Shown here in pieces: positions 39,701-50,195 of a DNA stretch of 64,000 nucleotides. Numbering within the stretch: the stretch's first letter is position 1; each line of letters begins with the position of its first letter. Source of the DNA: Ricordea florida (lineage: Eukaryota; Cnidaria; Anthozoa; Corallimorpharia; Ricordeidae); the NCBI GenBank assembly GCA_949710005.1, contig OX453285.1:5418632-5482631 (forward strand), in the 5' to 3' direction. A program made the translations under genes and the position numbers. The notes beneath the pieces were generated by a model. It saw nothing but the letters and a program-made list of their open reading frames with translations. It was not told the DNA's origin and did no database searches.

Positions 39701-41201
39701 CGAAACCTTCCAAAGTGTTAGGGCTAACATTGGAAAGTCTTAGGAAAACTTCCGTTCAACTCCAAAAATCTTCGAATCGACATCGGAAATTTTCCTTAGT
39801 GTTCGGATCAACTTCGAAATTCGTCGGAAGACTTTTTTTGTTTTCCAGTTATTTTATTTTGTCGGGGAGCCCTGGAGATGAGTTTAGTCAACCAAGACAA
39901 TCTAAGTCAGTGTTTAAAGACTATCAAAGGCGTTCTTGGTCGTTTTGGAATATTTTGGTTCGTTGTGGGTCGTTGTGGATCGTTTTGGGTTCGTTGTGGG
40001 TCGTTTTGGGTTCGTTGTGGGTCGTTTTGGATGGTTGTGGGTCGTTTTGGGTCATTTTGGGTCGTTTTGGGTGGTTCCTCGTTTTAGTATCTACGAACAG
40101 TACGATAGTACAGTACTGTTCGATGTTCAGTAACTTTCCAAAGAATAGTCGCATTGCATGGTTTGATAAACAGATCAAAAAGTTAGAACCACACTGTACA
40201 GTAAAACAAGCAGTACCACAGTACAGTACTGTTCAGTAGCTTTACAACGAATGGTCACACTGCATGGTTTGATCCACAGATGAAAAAGTTAGAGCCACGC
40301 TGTACAGTAAAACAAGCAGTACCACAGTGCACTACTGTTCAGTAGCTTTACAACGAATGGTCACACTGGATGCTTTGATCCACAGATGAAAAAAGTGAGA
40401 ATCACACTGTATAACATAAAACAAACAGTACCACAGCATAGTACTGTTCGTAGCTTTCAAAAGAATAGTCACACTGCATGGTTTGATACACAGACGAATG
40501 AAAAAGTTAGAACCACACTGTACAGTAAAACAAACAGTACCACAGTGCAGCACTGGTCAGTAGCTTTACAAAGAATGGTCCCACTGCATGGTTTGATCCA
40601 CAGATGAAAAAAGTGAGAACCACACTGTATAACATAAATCAAACAGTACCACAGTTTAGTACTGTTCGTAGCTTTCCAAAGAATAGTCACACTGCATGGT
40701 TTGATACACAGATCGATGAAAAAGTTAGAACCACACTCTTTGACAGTAAAACAAACAATACCACAGTACAGTACTGTTCAGTAGCTTTCTCAGTAAATCT
40801 AGATTCGCTACTTGGTTTGATCCACGGATAGAGAAGTTAGAAGCCACAGTGTAGTCGGTACTGTTAAGAAGAGTCACTAAGGAGCGTCACTTTCCATGGT
40901 TTGATTCACAGGAGAAAAAGTTCGAACTAAAATGTATGGTAAAACAACACGTAATACTCTTCAGTAGCGCTAGCTTTCCTAACTGCAGGGTTTGATCACG
41001 GATGAAAAAGACAGGACTATTCCGTGTAGTTAAAAAAAAAAACAGATTTCCCCACAGGCATGGTTACCTTCCACAAAGGAAAAAGCAATGCTTACACTGT
41101 AGTTAGCTTCTTTGCTGTCAAGGAGTTTGAACATGAAAGAAGATGATTACTCACCGCAAGGAACGAAGAAAAGACCAGCGACCAAAATCCAGAATGTTTT
41201 C
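32616..41201 (-). CDS. Ly6/uPAR (LU) domain protein B, probably GPI-anchored; three exons
   Basis: Exon 1 is 41153-41201: an ATG, signal peptide MKTFWILVAGLFFVPC and a GTGAGT donor. Exon 2 is 35464-35670, beginning with a CTCAG acceptor and encoding YSIKCVVCTNNP through ICDGSVID. Exon 3 is 32616-32776, with acceptor TTGTTTCAG, encoding CDLFNSSSFNDCMYKCCDWDLCNG and a hydrophobic tail VTTSLVLLTVCILLKYMLYAM. Phases join exactly (16 codons+1, 2+68+1, 2+52+stop) to give 138 residues. That is the usual size of a secreted Ly6 precursor: signal peptide, one LU domain with the CC-x4-CN ending, and a GPI signal. The LU domain is split between two exons, whereas gene A keeps it in one. A minus-strand AATAAA lies at 32395-32400, so the gene converges tail-to-tail on gene A. 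Intron 1 (5.5 kb) is filled with satellite and foldback DNA, and intron 2 holds Penelope-like hairpins and a hAT-type MITE. Confidence 0.82.
32985..33270 (+). repeat. 106-bp satellite, ~2.7 units
   Basis: In intron 2 of Ly6 gene B. Units have GGAAAGCTACTGAACATGCAGTACTGTACTG and TTACTATATAGTATGGTTCTAACG. Duplicated at 52035-52322. Confidence 0.85.
33655..33880. repeat. Penelope-like inverted hairpin unit 3
   Basis: Palindrome centred near 33783 on GAGCGTTAGCGCCCTTCGTCGGAGCGAAGGGCTAACGCTC. The outer arms run to AATCAAACGAAT/ATTCGTTTGATT. The core box reads CCGACGA rather than CTGACGA, so a ribozyme is unlikely to be active. Confidence 0.7.
34031..34420. mobile_element. 390-bp hAT-like MITE with 8-bp TSD
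   Basis: Ends CAGGAGCCCATT / AATGGGCTCCT, flanked by GTAACAAC at 34023-34030 and 34421-34428. The paralogous unit at 35391-35398 has a single GTAACAAC, which is the empty site. An inner 25-bp inverted pair AACGGCGTTTTCACAAGTAAGG / CCTTACTTGTGAAAACGCCGTT is also present. Confidence 0.88.
35000..35205. repeat. Penelope-like inverted hairpin unit 4
   Basis: Head-to-head copies of GTTATACCACCGTAAGGTAAAAGGGAGGTGCTGACG around CGTTAGCCCGTTCGTCATTCGCTCCGACGAAGGCCTAACG. Second member of the local tandem duplication. Confidence 0.7.
35817..35942. repeat. Degenerate ACTAAT hexamer tract
   Basis: A 6-bp periodicity (ACTAAT, ACCAAC, ACTAAC variants) upstream (plus sense, right) of Ly6 gene B exon 2. It continues at 36365-36562 and 36925-37225. 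Confidence 0.75.
35940..36140. repeat. Long hairpin with ~75-bp arms next to a tRNA-like sequence
   Basis: AATGATGCAAATGAATATATGAAAGACC... (35940-36013) is almost perfectly complementary to 36064-36140. The spacer holds TGTGGAATTAAAGTCTG. Duplicated at 54998-55198. Confidence 0.85.
36193..36265 (+). repeat. tRNA-like sequence, probably tRNA-derived repeat rather than a working tRNA
   Basis: A-box TAGCTCAGTTGGTAGAGC and B-box GGGTTCGAATCCC are intact, and D and T arms pair. The acceptor (GGCTTCA/TCAGGCC) and anticodon stem (CTGCA/CGCAG) each have a mismatch, and position 33 is C rather than U. The nominal anticodon at 36226-36228 is GGT (Thr). A T-run follows (36269-36278), which could terminate Pol III. 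Identical copy at 55251-55323. The flanking hairpin suggests a composite SINE-like unit. Confidence 0.6.
36367..37127. repeat. Duplicated ~190-bp hexamer tract on both sides of the truncated element
   Basis: CACTAATACCAATAGCAATGTCAATGCC... to TATACTAAT occurs at 36371-36562 and again at 36929-37122, nearly identical, bracketing the 362-bp fragment. The second large copy has this tract only once before its full element, so the arrangement looks like a template jump or assembly join. Confidence 0.8.
36563..36924 (+). mobile_element. Truncated left end of the HINE-like element with a nested hairpin
   Basis: The first 362 bp of the element copy at 55621-55982 (TCCTCGCGAAGCGAGGCC to GAGCCGATGTGTAA) appear here, and then stop abruptly. 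The sequence returns to a second copy of the upstream hexamer tract (36925 onward repeats 36367 onward). It includes a palindrome at 36692-36795 (CAATTATTCCAC...GTGGAATAATTG). Confidence 0.85.
37690..38884 (-). repeat. 106-bp satellite array, ~11 units
   Basis: Largest array of the window, in intron 1 of Ly6 gene B. Units read CAGTAGCTTTACAAAGAATGGTCACACTGCATGGTTTGATCC on the plus strand. Several subtypes alternate (CAACGAATGG, CCAAAGAATAG; TATAACATAAAAC versus TATAGTAAAAC), which suggests a higher-order pattern. Copy at 62646-63840. Confidence 0.92.
38887..40090. mobile_element. 1.2-kb foldback element inserted in the satellite
   Basis: Left arm 38895-39100 (ACTAAAACGAGGAACCACCCAAAACGACCC...) is inverted at 39865-40086 (...GGGTCGTTTTGGGTGGTTCCTCGTTTTAGTA). 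The arms are made of short GGTCGTTTTGG/GGTCGTTGTGG units and are about 200 bp. The core has scattered CTTCGGAAA motifs and a 73-codon minus-strand frame with no recognised family. No clear target duplication. Satellite continues on both sides. Confidence 0.75.
40091..41010 (-). repeat. 106-bp satellite array, ~8 units
   Basis: Continuation of the array to the right of the foldback element, in intron 1 of Ly6 gene B. From 40785 it is the reverse complement of the array before Ly6 gene A exon 2. Confidence 0.9.
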
Positions 41202-42904
41202 ATGGCTTGGAAGAGAACTGTGTGTTAACAAAGTCTTCAGTTTAAATGCTCTGCACAGTATGGCAATTTCCAAAGTGATTAGAATTCATAGATGCTTGGC
41301 TCGAGCCGCACCCCGTGATCTTTTCAAAGCACAGTCACGCACTTTAAACCATTATGCAAATCTAAATAACTAAAGTTCTTTGTGCTCCCACAAAGTTCTT
41401 TATTGAACAAAACGCTCACAGAGTTTGCAAAATCGAACAGATTTGAACTTAAATGAAGGTTTTGAGACTGACAGAGACTTTGAAGATCTGAAATAATCTT
41501 AGCTCCAGCCATATCGTGGAATTTATTCAACAATGCATCGCGCTAAGGGTTAATTAGCTAGTTAATTAACTAGTGGACTAATGCAAATGCCGCAATCTGA
41601 TTGGCTACGCTGCTACAGAAATATTAGTAACGGTCCTCGAGTAGCGAAATTCGTGGCTCTTTCTTTTGTTTTATTCCCAAATAAATCTTTCTTCAACTTG
41701 CATTTGCTAAGTTTATCATTGCTTTTTCTGTCCGACTAGTTGGGTGATACTAAAACAATTAGACCCTTCGCCCTCAAGGGCTACGGGTCTATTAATTAGC
41801 TGCGTAAACTATAAGTTGAGTAAGACATATAAAAGTGTTAGATTCTGACTGGAAGCAGTAGTTTGAATGGTTAAGACATCACTGACACCAACTTTCTCAC
41901 GTTAATTTGTCAACCAAAAATTTATTAGCTGTTAAAATTGAGTCGTGTTTTTCTCAATTCAAGCTCAAGCTCATTTGCATACCAAAAGCAATATTTGTAG
42001 TCATATATCTCTTCGATGGCTCAATAAGCGGAACCAAAGATTTTAGTGAATTTTATAAATTCATGGTTTTGTTTTCATGATATGTGTAGTAGTTCCAAAT
42101 TAACGATGAGCATTGCAGTTATGTGATGAAGTTTTGAACCTAGGCAGTCATGGGTGAATCATTAATTATAAGTCCTCGGGGATGGACATTGATCTAGAGC
42201 TCTGATTCCTTTCAGTTTATGCGACCCGGCACTCAGTAGTGCCGCGTTCAAGGAGTCAGTCATTTGACCAATCACCGAGTCAAGACAAAAGCTAGGTCGT
42301 GGGAAAAGATTCATTTTGTTGAAAGGAGACTCAAATAAAGCTCAAAAGTAAGTAAACAAAAGATGATGTTATTGATCACTGAAGCATGTGGTCAATATTC
42401 AGTCATCTTGACCGAAGAAGCTTGGTCAATAAAGAATTTATTCTATCGCCTATTTTGTTTTGCGGGACAAAGCAAGTAACCCCAAGAGAGCAAGATAGGC
42501 GCCTAGGGTCGCGAATCAGAACTCAGGATTCTTTCCCGCTCGTGGATCCAGACATGTAACAAAGAAAAGTCCTCTAGAAGGACATGTGGTTATAGCAGGT
42601 ATTGGTATAAACTCATTAAGAAAAAAAAAAAGTCATGTAAGAGGAGGTATATTTTCTTTATTTGAAAATGATGGATTTAAGAAATTTGATAATCGCAATC
42701 GTTTTACTCGGTTTATTTTTATTTTTCGGATCTCAGTACTCAAAATTTAAAACTCCTCACATCAGAACATCAATTAACCTATACACGACGATTTCCGTGC
42801 ATCAGGGCAACACAGAAAGCCGTAAAAACCTAGAACAGAAGTTTATCTTCCAACTCGGTTCTCTTAATCTCCTCGGTATCAACGAACGTTTCTCATTCAA
42901 TTAA
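41202..42904. other. Region upstream of Ly6 gene B, no supported gene
   Basis: Contains the gene B upstream sequence. A hairpin-like CCCTTCGCCCTCAAGGGC lies near 41765, and an 80-codon plus-strand frame at 42662-42904 has one hydrophobic segment (LIIAIVLLGLFLFFG) but no recognised family. Nothing else with defined limits. Confidence 0.5.
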
Positions 42905-43320
42905 GGGGGCATTACGGTTGGATTTTGGGGAAAAATGGAAAATTTGTCATTTTTTTTTCTTTGGCTGTAACAGTTCTTGAAACTATCTACTTTTAGAAGA
43001 GATATGCATTTAATTGAAAATTATTTTTGCTCGGCCTAAAAAAACGAAGCTTCCGAAAGGTAGGATTTGTTTGTTTTTCGGTTGCCATGGCAACGACATA
43101 CAAATCAATCTCCAAAAGCCGTTTAATTTTCTTAAAATTGTTTGAATTGACGTTTCTCAATTGCCTAAGCCTCTGTAGTCCATTCCAACGTCCAAACTTT
43201 AAATAAAAGCCAGGATACAAAGCAGGCAACCGTACACTTTGTTTTGAGCGTCAATGGTCAGCATAAAGCATAGGAAAACCTAAGAATTCCCTCAAGTGGC
43301 AGGTCATTTCAATGAGTTAA

Positions 43321-43326
43321 GGCCTG

Positions 43327-43365
<39 letters not shown>

Positions 43366-43369
43366 GTTT

Positions 43370-43400
<31 letters not shown>

Positions 43401-44984
43401 TCTGATTCAGACGGCGCACCATGTGTCGAACCTAATCTTTATTTCATGTAGGGAGAACGAAAAAGACCTGGGTCCGATATCATATCTTCGCGCCATAATT
43501 CAACTTTCAAAGATGGTGGCTGTGAAGGAGAGGATAGCTCTGATTAGAGATATTTCTCGGGGAAACGAACGCAGGAGGATGTTTTCCGAAAGTGCGCAAA
43601 TGCCCATTGCATTAAGAAGACGACGGATAGCTCTTCTTTTGTCCTTGGCAGGGATATTGTTGCTTTCGCGTAAGCAGAATTTAGCCACGGAGATGGTTCA
43701 TGTACGATCTTGCTGGCGGTCTGCTCAGGAGCAACGGCTGGTGGGAGATGGTTTGGACAACATATACCGATGAACGATTCAAGATAACTTTCAGAATTTC
43801 GAAGAATACATTCAGTTTCATTCTGAACCGGATTCGAAACGACTTGGAACGCCAGACAGTAAACGAAGACCCCATATCACCCGAATGTCGGCTAGGCATT
43901 TGCCTTTATAGGCTCGGAAGAGGTGATTATTACTACACCATAGCGGAAATGGCTGGATTGGGTGTTTCAACTGTACATTAGATTGTAACTCAGGTATGTC
44001 AATCGACCGTTGAAAACCTTTGGGAGGACTGTGTCAAGAAGCATATGCCATGCACTGAGGAGGACTTTAAGGATAAGATGAAGGAAATGAACGAAAGAAC
44101 ATAAATGTAAACCAAGGAAAATAAAATTTAAACCAAGGAAAAAATTGAACCACAACATGGCCACTATTATTGACCTTCCACAGAGGGATAAATATAAACA
44201 TTAACACAAGCAATTTGCAGTTTCAAATTATTCAATTATACCCTTCTGTTGATCAAATTTAATCACCTAACTTAAACTTACGCTTACTTTAAAGCAACAA
44301 AGGAAACCTTGAATGCTGGAATTCCTTCGGCGATGATTTTGTTGTGTTGGAAAAGAGAATCAATCACGCATGAGATAAACTGCAAACATAACTACATCGG
44401 GTGTTTACATTTCTGGTTTGTGACAGCTTCTTGCTCATTATCACTTTTATTAGCGAAAGAAGATTACCCTTCCTTTTCACTGTGGTCTTCATCTGTCGCA
44501 TCTTCCTTTTCTTCAGCTTCTTCATAACTGTGCTTACTTACGATCAGCGACTCGGTTACGGGCCTTACAGTTTCGCACTCAAAACAGTAGCCGACACTCT
44601 TCCCACCTATCCAATATGCTTTCATCCATCTCTGGCTCGCTACATAAGTTGCAAATGGCTACTTTGCAGCGAATGCAGCGATATTTGGTCCATCTTCTGC
44701 ACTGTTTACAGCTCTATCCGTCTCTTGCCGCCATTTTCCCTTCCTCGTAAGACTTACGCGCATGCGTAACAAGTTCTCGGAAGGACTTATGGGAAGATTT
44801 ATAAATTATCATAATGTATGCATTTGATTCGGCACATGAGAAGAACGCCGTATGAATCACCTGCCGCTCCAATGTCGAATAATGCGACAGACCCTGTCGA
44901 ACTTAACGTTTTTGCCGCACCAAATTAAAACTGCCGTACCAAACTGATTCAGACGCCGCTCTTTTGCCGCACTTAATACCTCAG

Positions 44985-45019
<35 letters not shown>

Positions 45020-45025
45020 TGGGCC
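43321..45025 (+). mobile_element. PIF/Harbinger transposon, internally deleted
   Basis: About 45-bp inverted termini, GGCCTGGTTCAGACGCCGCTCC / GGAGCGGCGTCTGAACTGGGCC, flanked by TAA at 43318-43320 and 45026-45028. It carries the N-terminal part of a Harbinger nuclease on the plus strand. On the minus strand it carries a decayed Cys-rich frame (TKYRCIRCKVAICNLCSEPE, about 44680). The DDE region is missing. It is younger than the TTAA element it interrupts. Confidence 0.85.
43513..44103 (+). pseudogene. Harbinger transposase remnant (N-terminal, frameshifted)
   Basis: Starts MVAVKERIALIRDISRGNERRRM, shifts frame near 43700-43730, then continues WWEMVWTTYTDERFKITFRIS and the helix-turn-helix region ECRLGICLYRLGRGDYYYTIAEMAGLGVSTVH. 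A TAG replaces the expected Gln at 43981-43983, and the frame then runs to 44103. This order is the DNA-binding N-terminus of PIF/Harbinger (HARBI1-like) nucleases. The catalytic DDE domain is absent. Confidence 0.75.
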
Positions 45026-45859
45026 TAAGTACCTTTTCTTTGTTGTTTTAGACAGAAGTAAAGTTTTACTTGAGTTTTCCCAAAAACCATGTTTTTCGTA
45101 GTAATTTTGGCGCCCCCTTTAAATTTCTTGTAGAGTATTTAAGAGCGGCCGTCTGTAAATATCGAGAAGTCGCCGTCAAAACTGAAATTTCCAATTCCTT
45201 CATATTTGGTCAGAAAAACCCCTTTAGTAAAACATTTATGAAAATTAGAATCAAAGTTTCTAAAGAGTTTCCTTTTTGGAGAAACGGGGCAAAAAGTGAA
45301 ATGCCGTGTCAACGTCACAGCCGCCATCAAAAATTCGTGCGAATTAGCACTTTTTCAAATCACTTGGAAATGAAAACGGGTCAACTCAACGCGATAATCT
45401 TTTGCAGGTGAGTGAGGTATCACCAGATCAACCCGAAAATGTAAAACTATTTGAAAACACTAATTTTTCACACATCGGGTTTAAAGTGCCGAGATTCCTA
45501 GTCTTAGCGCATAGGAAAACGCTGAAAATTAAGGAAAATTTAAAAGTAAAAATCGCATACTGGTACATCGAAATTCATAACAAAATTTACATCAGAGGAA
45601 AGCTCTATTGCTGTTCTTTAACATATAAAAAATCTGGCTTGGGCAATTCAAAGGCCACCGCTTGAGAGAGGCAAACGCATTGTGAATTTTCATGTGTTTA
45701 CATAAAAGGAATTCCAACTGTCACGCAAGCACAAGAAAGCACATTTTTAGATACGTTTTATAAAATCTTAGTTGTGGATGTAGAAAACCCTTTCTCAAAT
45801 GCAAAATTTAAGGCTTAATGAATCTCTTATATATCTTTATTCATTGTAGCTGAAAATTC

Positions 45860-47270
45860 CAGGTAAAGCAAGTACTAAATTCGTAACCGGAACAATTGAA
45901 AGGTCAAAATCCATGTCAAACGTAAACAAACACGAAAGTAACACTGAATACAACTCAATCGAAATTTTCCTGAAGGTGCGTTGCTTTAACATAATTCGGA
46001 TTTGGATTTGTGATCCGAGATAACACGGATCAAAGGAACCGATTTATCCAATCTGGGCAAGGAATCATTGATGAGCCACGATCCGTTTGATCTCGGATCA
46101 ACGCCGTCGCGATGTTATGTTTCTCGTTGGCGGTACCATAAAAGGCACTGTGCTGTTCCGCCCGGAATGGCTTTACACAAGTCTAAGACAGTAAAGGGCG
46201 ATAAAAGTATCGACTTTCCTCAGTCAGCACTGATATCTCAGACATCTGGCACTCTTGTTTCCATTGGAAGTCGCAAGTACAAAATACAGCGTTTTTTTTC
46301 AGGGGTGGTGGGGGGGGTGTATCTTCTGGCTGCGAAACAGGTGCTAGTTTTGGCCTGGGGACGGAAAGCGAGAAAAAGAGAGGGGCCCGAGAGATTTCTT
46401 TCGCTTCTCCTTCTACGGACTTTCTAGCGCCCATTTTCAAGCCCGCTTACGAGGGCGGGAGAGAGAAAAGCGCTACTTTCACACGTCCCGAGACCGTGTA
46501 TTACAAAACGAAAGAATTCGTATTTTGAGTTTCGTGTAGGCAATTAGAGTGTTGAAGTGCAGAAAATACTAGCCCGCAAAGAAGGTAATGTTAGGTAGCA
46601 GCAAGCCAATGATTAAACCAAGGACATATATTAGAAATTAAAGGCTCTGTACAGGGTTGCCTCTGTATACTGATAGCAATCCAGTGTACCGACAGATAAT
46701 TCTCTCTAAGTTGGACGCTCCTTCGCTTCCTTCTATCTATTCGCGCAAGACAGGTGCCACTAAAAGTTGCAATTTCAAAACCTATAGCGAAAAGGAAGCT
46801 GTCTTATGATATGAGTAAATCCCTATGCGCTAGTTCAATTAACTTGAATGCTTTAAAAAACCACCAGTGAATTTGATTTTGCTCCGTTCACGATACGAAA
46901 TGCCTGTTCACGTTTATTAGGTACTCATACCTGAATGATTGTGATAAATTATTGTTTATTTTTGAATGGAAACTAACTGGAAGCCTTTTTTCTAGCAATC
47001 TGCAGACGATGAAGGTAGCACATTTCGCAAATTTTGAACGAGAACAGGCGCGGATCTAGAATAAATGGTGACCGATTTCCTAAATGAGCGCCGAAGGCGC
47101 AAGTTTCTAGGAGGGTCCGGGGCATGCTCACCCGGTGAAATTTTTTGGATTTAACTCCCTTAAGTCCCGTTTCCTTGGTCTCTGAGTCATTCAGACAGGA
47201 TATTGTCCAGTTCCATTCTCCTCAGATTTCAACTTGGAAAGTTGTTCTTTTTATTAAAAATATATTATTC
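45860..47270. other. Core of the TTAA element, left part
   Basis: Contains a GATCCG-rich palindromic stretch (46020-46105), a G-run and a purine-rich GAGAGAAAAAG tract near 46375, and a GCGCGGATCTAG...GCGCCGAAGGCGC motif near 47050. No supported gene. Confidence 0.45.
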
Positions 47271-47272
47271 AT

Positions 47273-47434
47273 TATGGAAAATCTGACCGATTCCCGTGAA
47301 ACGTTGGCCCGCGCCTGGAGATGGAAAAGCAGACCCGATGGATTTCACGGATATTGTCTTAACCACGACGTGAGGGCCGGAGGAATCAAACCAAAGAGAA
47401 GATCGAAAGACCATTTCCTTGGAAAAGATATGTG
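47273..47434 (+). CDS. Uncharacterised short frame inside the TTAA element
   Basis: ATG at 47273 opens a 53-codon frame (MENLTDSRETLARAWRWKSR...KDHFLGKDM). A further stretch after a plausible acceptor (TTTTTCCACAG at 47680) reads ESDSSSTSDDTAEKFPQYLTFDSHDITCK, and at 47770 MASSETTCTASSVSKTDD...NKSWVE. These could be exons of a decayed element gene. No family is recognised. Confidence 0.25.
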
Positions 47435-50089
47435 ATATTAGTCATGTTTACTTTGATATTCATGACTGATGCAAGTGACAGTGATAAGAGAAAAAGATGC
47501 ACCCACCTTTCTTGGCTAAAAAGAAAACCTTTTTGACATTAATCTTGAGTGGGAAGCGGTATCCGATCCCCTCTTTCTCTAAATGTCCGAAAGTAAGTAC
47601 ATGACAGTTATTAATGATACTGGATACAAAACTCGGTGTATTCTGGTCTGATTGTTTTGTTTCCCTCCTTTTTCCACAGGGAAAGCGATAGCAGTAGCAC
47701 CTCAGATGATACTGCTGAAAAGTTTCCGCAATATCTAACGTTTGATAGTCACGATATCACTTGTAAACATGGCTAGTTCAGAAACCACTTGCACAGCCTC
47801 TTCTGTTAGTAAAACGGATGACGCAGACCAGAAAAAGTCAAAATTGAACGACTTTCTAATATCCTATAGCGTTAAGCCGCTAGGAAACAAGAGTTGGGTA
47901 GAATGAAAATTGGTTCATCCCATAGTCTGTGCTCAAAACAATTTGGGTGAGTTGGTCAAAGCAAACTCTCTATCAAAGTTGAAATAGGGAGACCTGCAAT
48001 TCTGACAGAGCTTGGGCTACTTGTTCCTGTTCCACCAGTACGGAGAAAAGCAGCGTATGTTAACATCTTGCAAGAATTGGTTCAGGAATGTACCTGTATG
48101 AATTTAGAGTCGCGCCAGTAACTTTGAGCGGTAGGAAATGACTGTTAAAGAATTTGTTATTTCAGCTAAAAGTTTTGTTTCCTCTTCTTACGATACTTAC
48201 CTTTCATACCAATCCCCACCCCCTCCCCCCCCCCCCCCCACCCCATTCTTCCTACGGACGTTACTCTCTGCTTCCAAAAAGAAAAAAGAGTTGTTGACTA
48301 AAAGGAATCCGAATGTAAAAGGCCTCAAATAGAGCCTAAAAAGAGTGTGTCGGAAGGAGCAGCCGTGAGGCTTTTCAATATCATTGCATGTGGACAATTG
48401 TACGTGCACAAAATATCTTTTTTATTATTTTTTTTTGGCCGCGAATTTTTCATGCAACTGTGCTGTTAAAATACGCTTCTATGAGTTATCATCGGAGCCA
48501 AATTAGGGTCCATCGGTGTACGTACCTTTTTTTTGTGACTAATTGTATGGATGACTGTTTGATCAGTGTCCGTATTTTAAAACTTATTTGAAGTGTGATA
48601 TTTCCATCACTTCCCTAACACAACATTTTAACGAGGAATTGCAAAAAAACAAAACACTAAAATAGCATCTTTTCGATAAAATGTTTCTAGATGTAATCTG
48701 CAAATGAGAAAAAAATTCAATTGCCCTTGTTTTTACTTTCGTGTTGTTTACATTTGACATGGACTTGACCTTTTCAATTGTTCAGGTTACTAATTTTCTG
48801 TCACGTTATCCGAAGTTTACAGCTAAAATAGATAAAAATGCATTGAAGATTCATTTTAGCCTTACATATTGTATCTGAGAAAAGATTTTCAACATTCACA
48901 GCTAAGATTTTATAAAATGTGTTTTCTTATGCTTGCGTGACAGTTACAATTCCTTTTACGTAACACATGAAAATTCACAATGCGTTTACCTCTCTCAAGC
49001 AGTGGCCTTCGAATTGCCCAAGCCAGATTTTTTATATGTTAAAGAACAGCAATAGAGCTTTCCTCTGATGTAAATTTTGTTATGAATTTCGATGTACCAG
49101 TATGCGATTTTTACTTTTAAATTTTCCTTAATTTTCAGCGTTTTCCTATGCGCTAAGACTAGGAATCTCGGCACTTTAAACCCGATGAGTGAAAAATTAG
49201 TATTTTCAAGTAGATTTAAATTTTCGGGTTGATCTGGTGATACCTCACTCACCTGCAAAAGATTATCGCGTTGAGTTGACCCGTCTTCATTTCCAAGTGA
49301 TTTGAAAAAGTGCTAATTCGCACGAATATTTGATGGCGGCTGTGACGTTGACACGGCATTTCACTTTTTGCCCAGTTTCTCCAAAAAGGAAACTCTTTGG
49401 AAACTTTGATTCTAATTTTCATAAATGTTTTACCAAAGGGGTTTTTCTGACCAAATATGAAGGAATTGGAAATTTCAGTTTTGACGGCGACTTCTCGATA
49501 TTTACAGACGGCCGCTCTTAAGCAATTGCCACCAAATTTGGCACAAACACTGTCCTTGTAGTCGCCTACAACGTAATTGAGCAAATTTTAATTTGCTCAA
49601 AAAACACTGGTTTTATGAGTTTTTTAGTTAAATTGAAATGTAAATGGTTGCCAAAGTAACGAAAATAATCAAAAGTCGATAATTCTCAATTAAGTTGCAT
49701 TTCACCGAGCAAGGATTTACTGTAGCAAATATCATGTGTTTTTTGTTAAAAGACAGTTCTCAAATTGAGGGGCAGGAATATAGCTCGAAAATCGGTAGTC
49801 TTTAAGAAATGGTTAATAATTAACAAAGAGTTAATAACTGACAGACGTAGACTGTGTTATGTGGTTAGCAATGGTCTTGCCCTTAATTCTGGTAAGTTTG
49901 AGTGTAATTGAATGAATCCTTGGTGACATATGCCTTTTTGAATAAGCTGTCAAAATTTTACCCAAAACCAACCGTAATGCCCCCTTAATCATTCATCTAA
50001 TTTATTCACTTCCGTTCACACACTGCTATGGTTCCACCAATAGCATGGCTTCAAACTTCTCTATATAAGTTGTACGTAACCCACAATCC

Positions 50090-50195
50090 TCTCATTCGCT
50101 CCGACGAAGGGCTAACGCTCGAAACGTCAGCACCTCCGATTTTACGGTGGTATAACTTACTTAATCAACTCGTTTGATTTATCCAGTTTCCTATA
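50090..50195. repeat. Penelope-like half unit
   Basis: TCGCTCCGACGAAGGGCTAACGCTCGAAACGTCAGCACC and GGTGGTATAACTTACTTAATCAACTCGTTTGAT match one arm of the hairpin family. The inverted partner is absent. Confidence 0.65.

Larger units (their letters stand above)
42905..49984. mobile_element. 7.1-kb element with TTAA target duplications (piggyBac/Kolobok-like)
   Basis: Termini GGGGGCATTACGGTTGG and CCAACCGTAATGCCCCC are inverted repeats, flanked by TTAA at 42901-42904 and 49985-49988. Inside, 45140-45850 is repeated inverted at 48770-49520 at about 97% identity. The outer parts beyond roughly 30 bp do not match, so the inverted repeat is subterminal. A PIF/Harbinger element is nested at 43321-45025. 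TTAA duplication is typical of piggyBac and Kolobok elements, but I find no intact transposase. The central part contains only short frames. Confidence 0.75.

Noticed and set aside
42662-42904. 80-codon frame with a hydrophobic N-terminus next to the TTAA site
   Set aside because: Its stop is created by the TTAA junction, no family is recognised, and there is no splice or promoter support.
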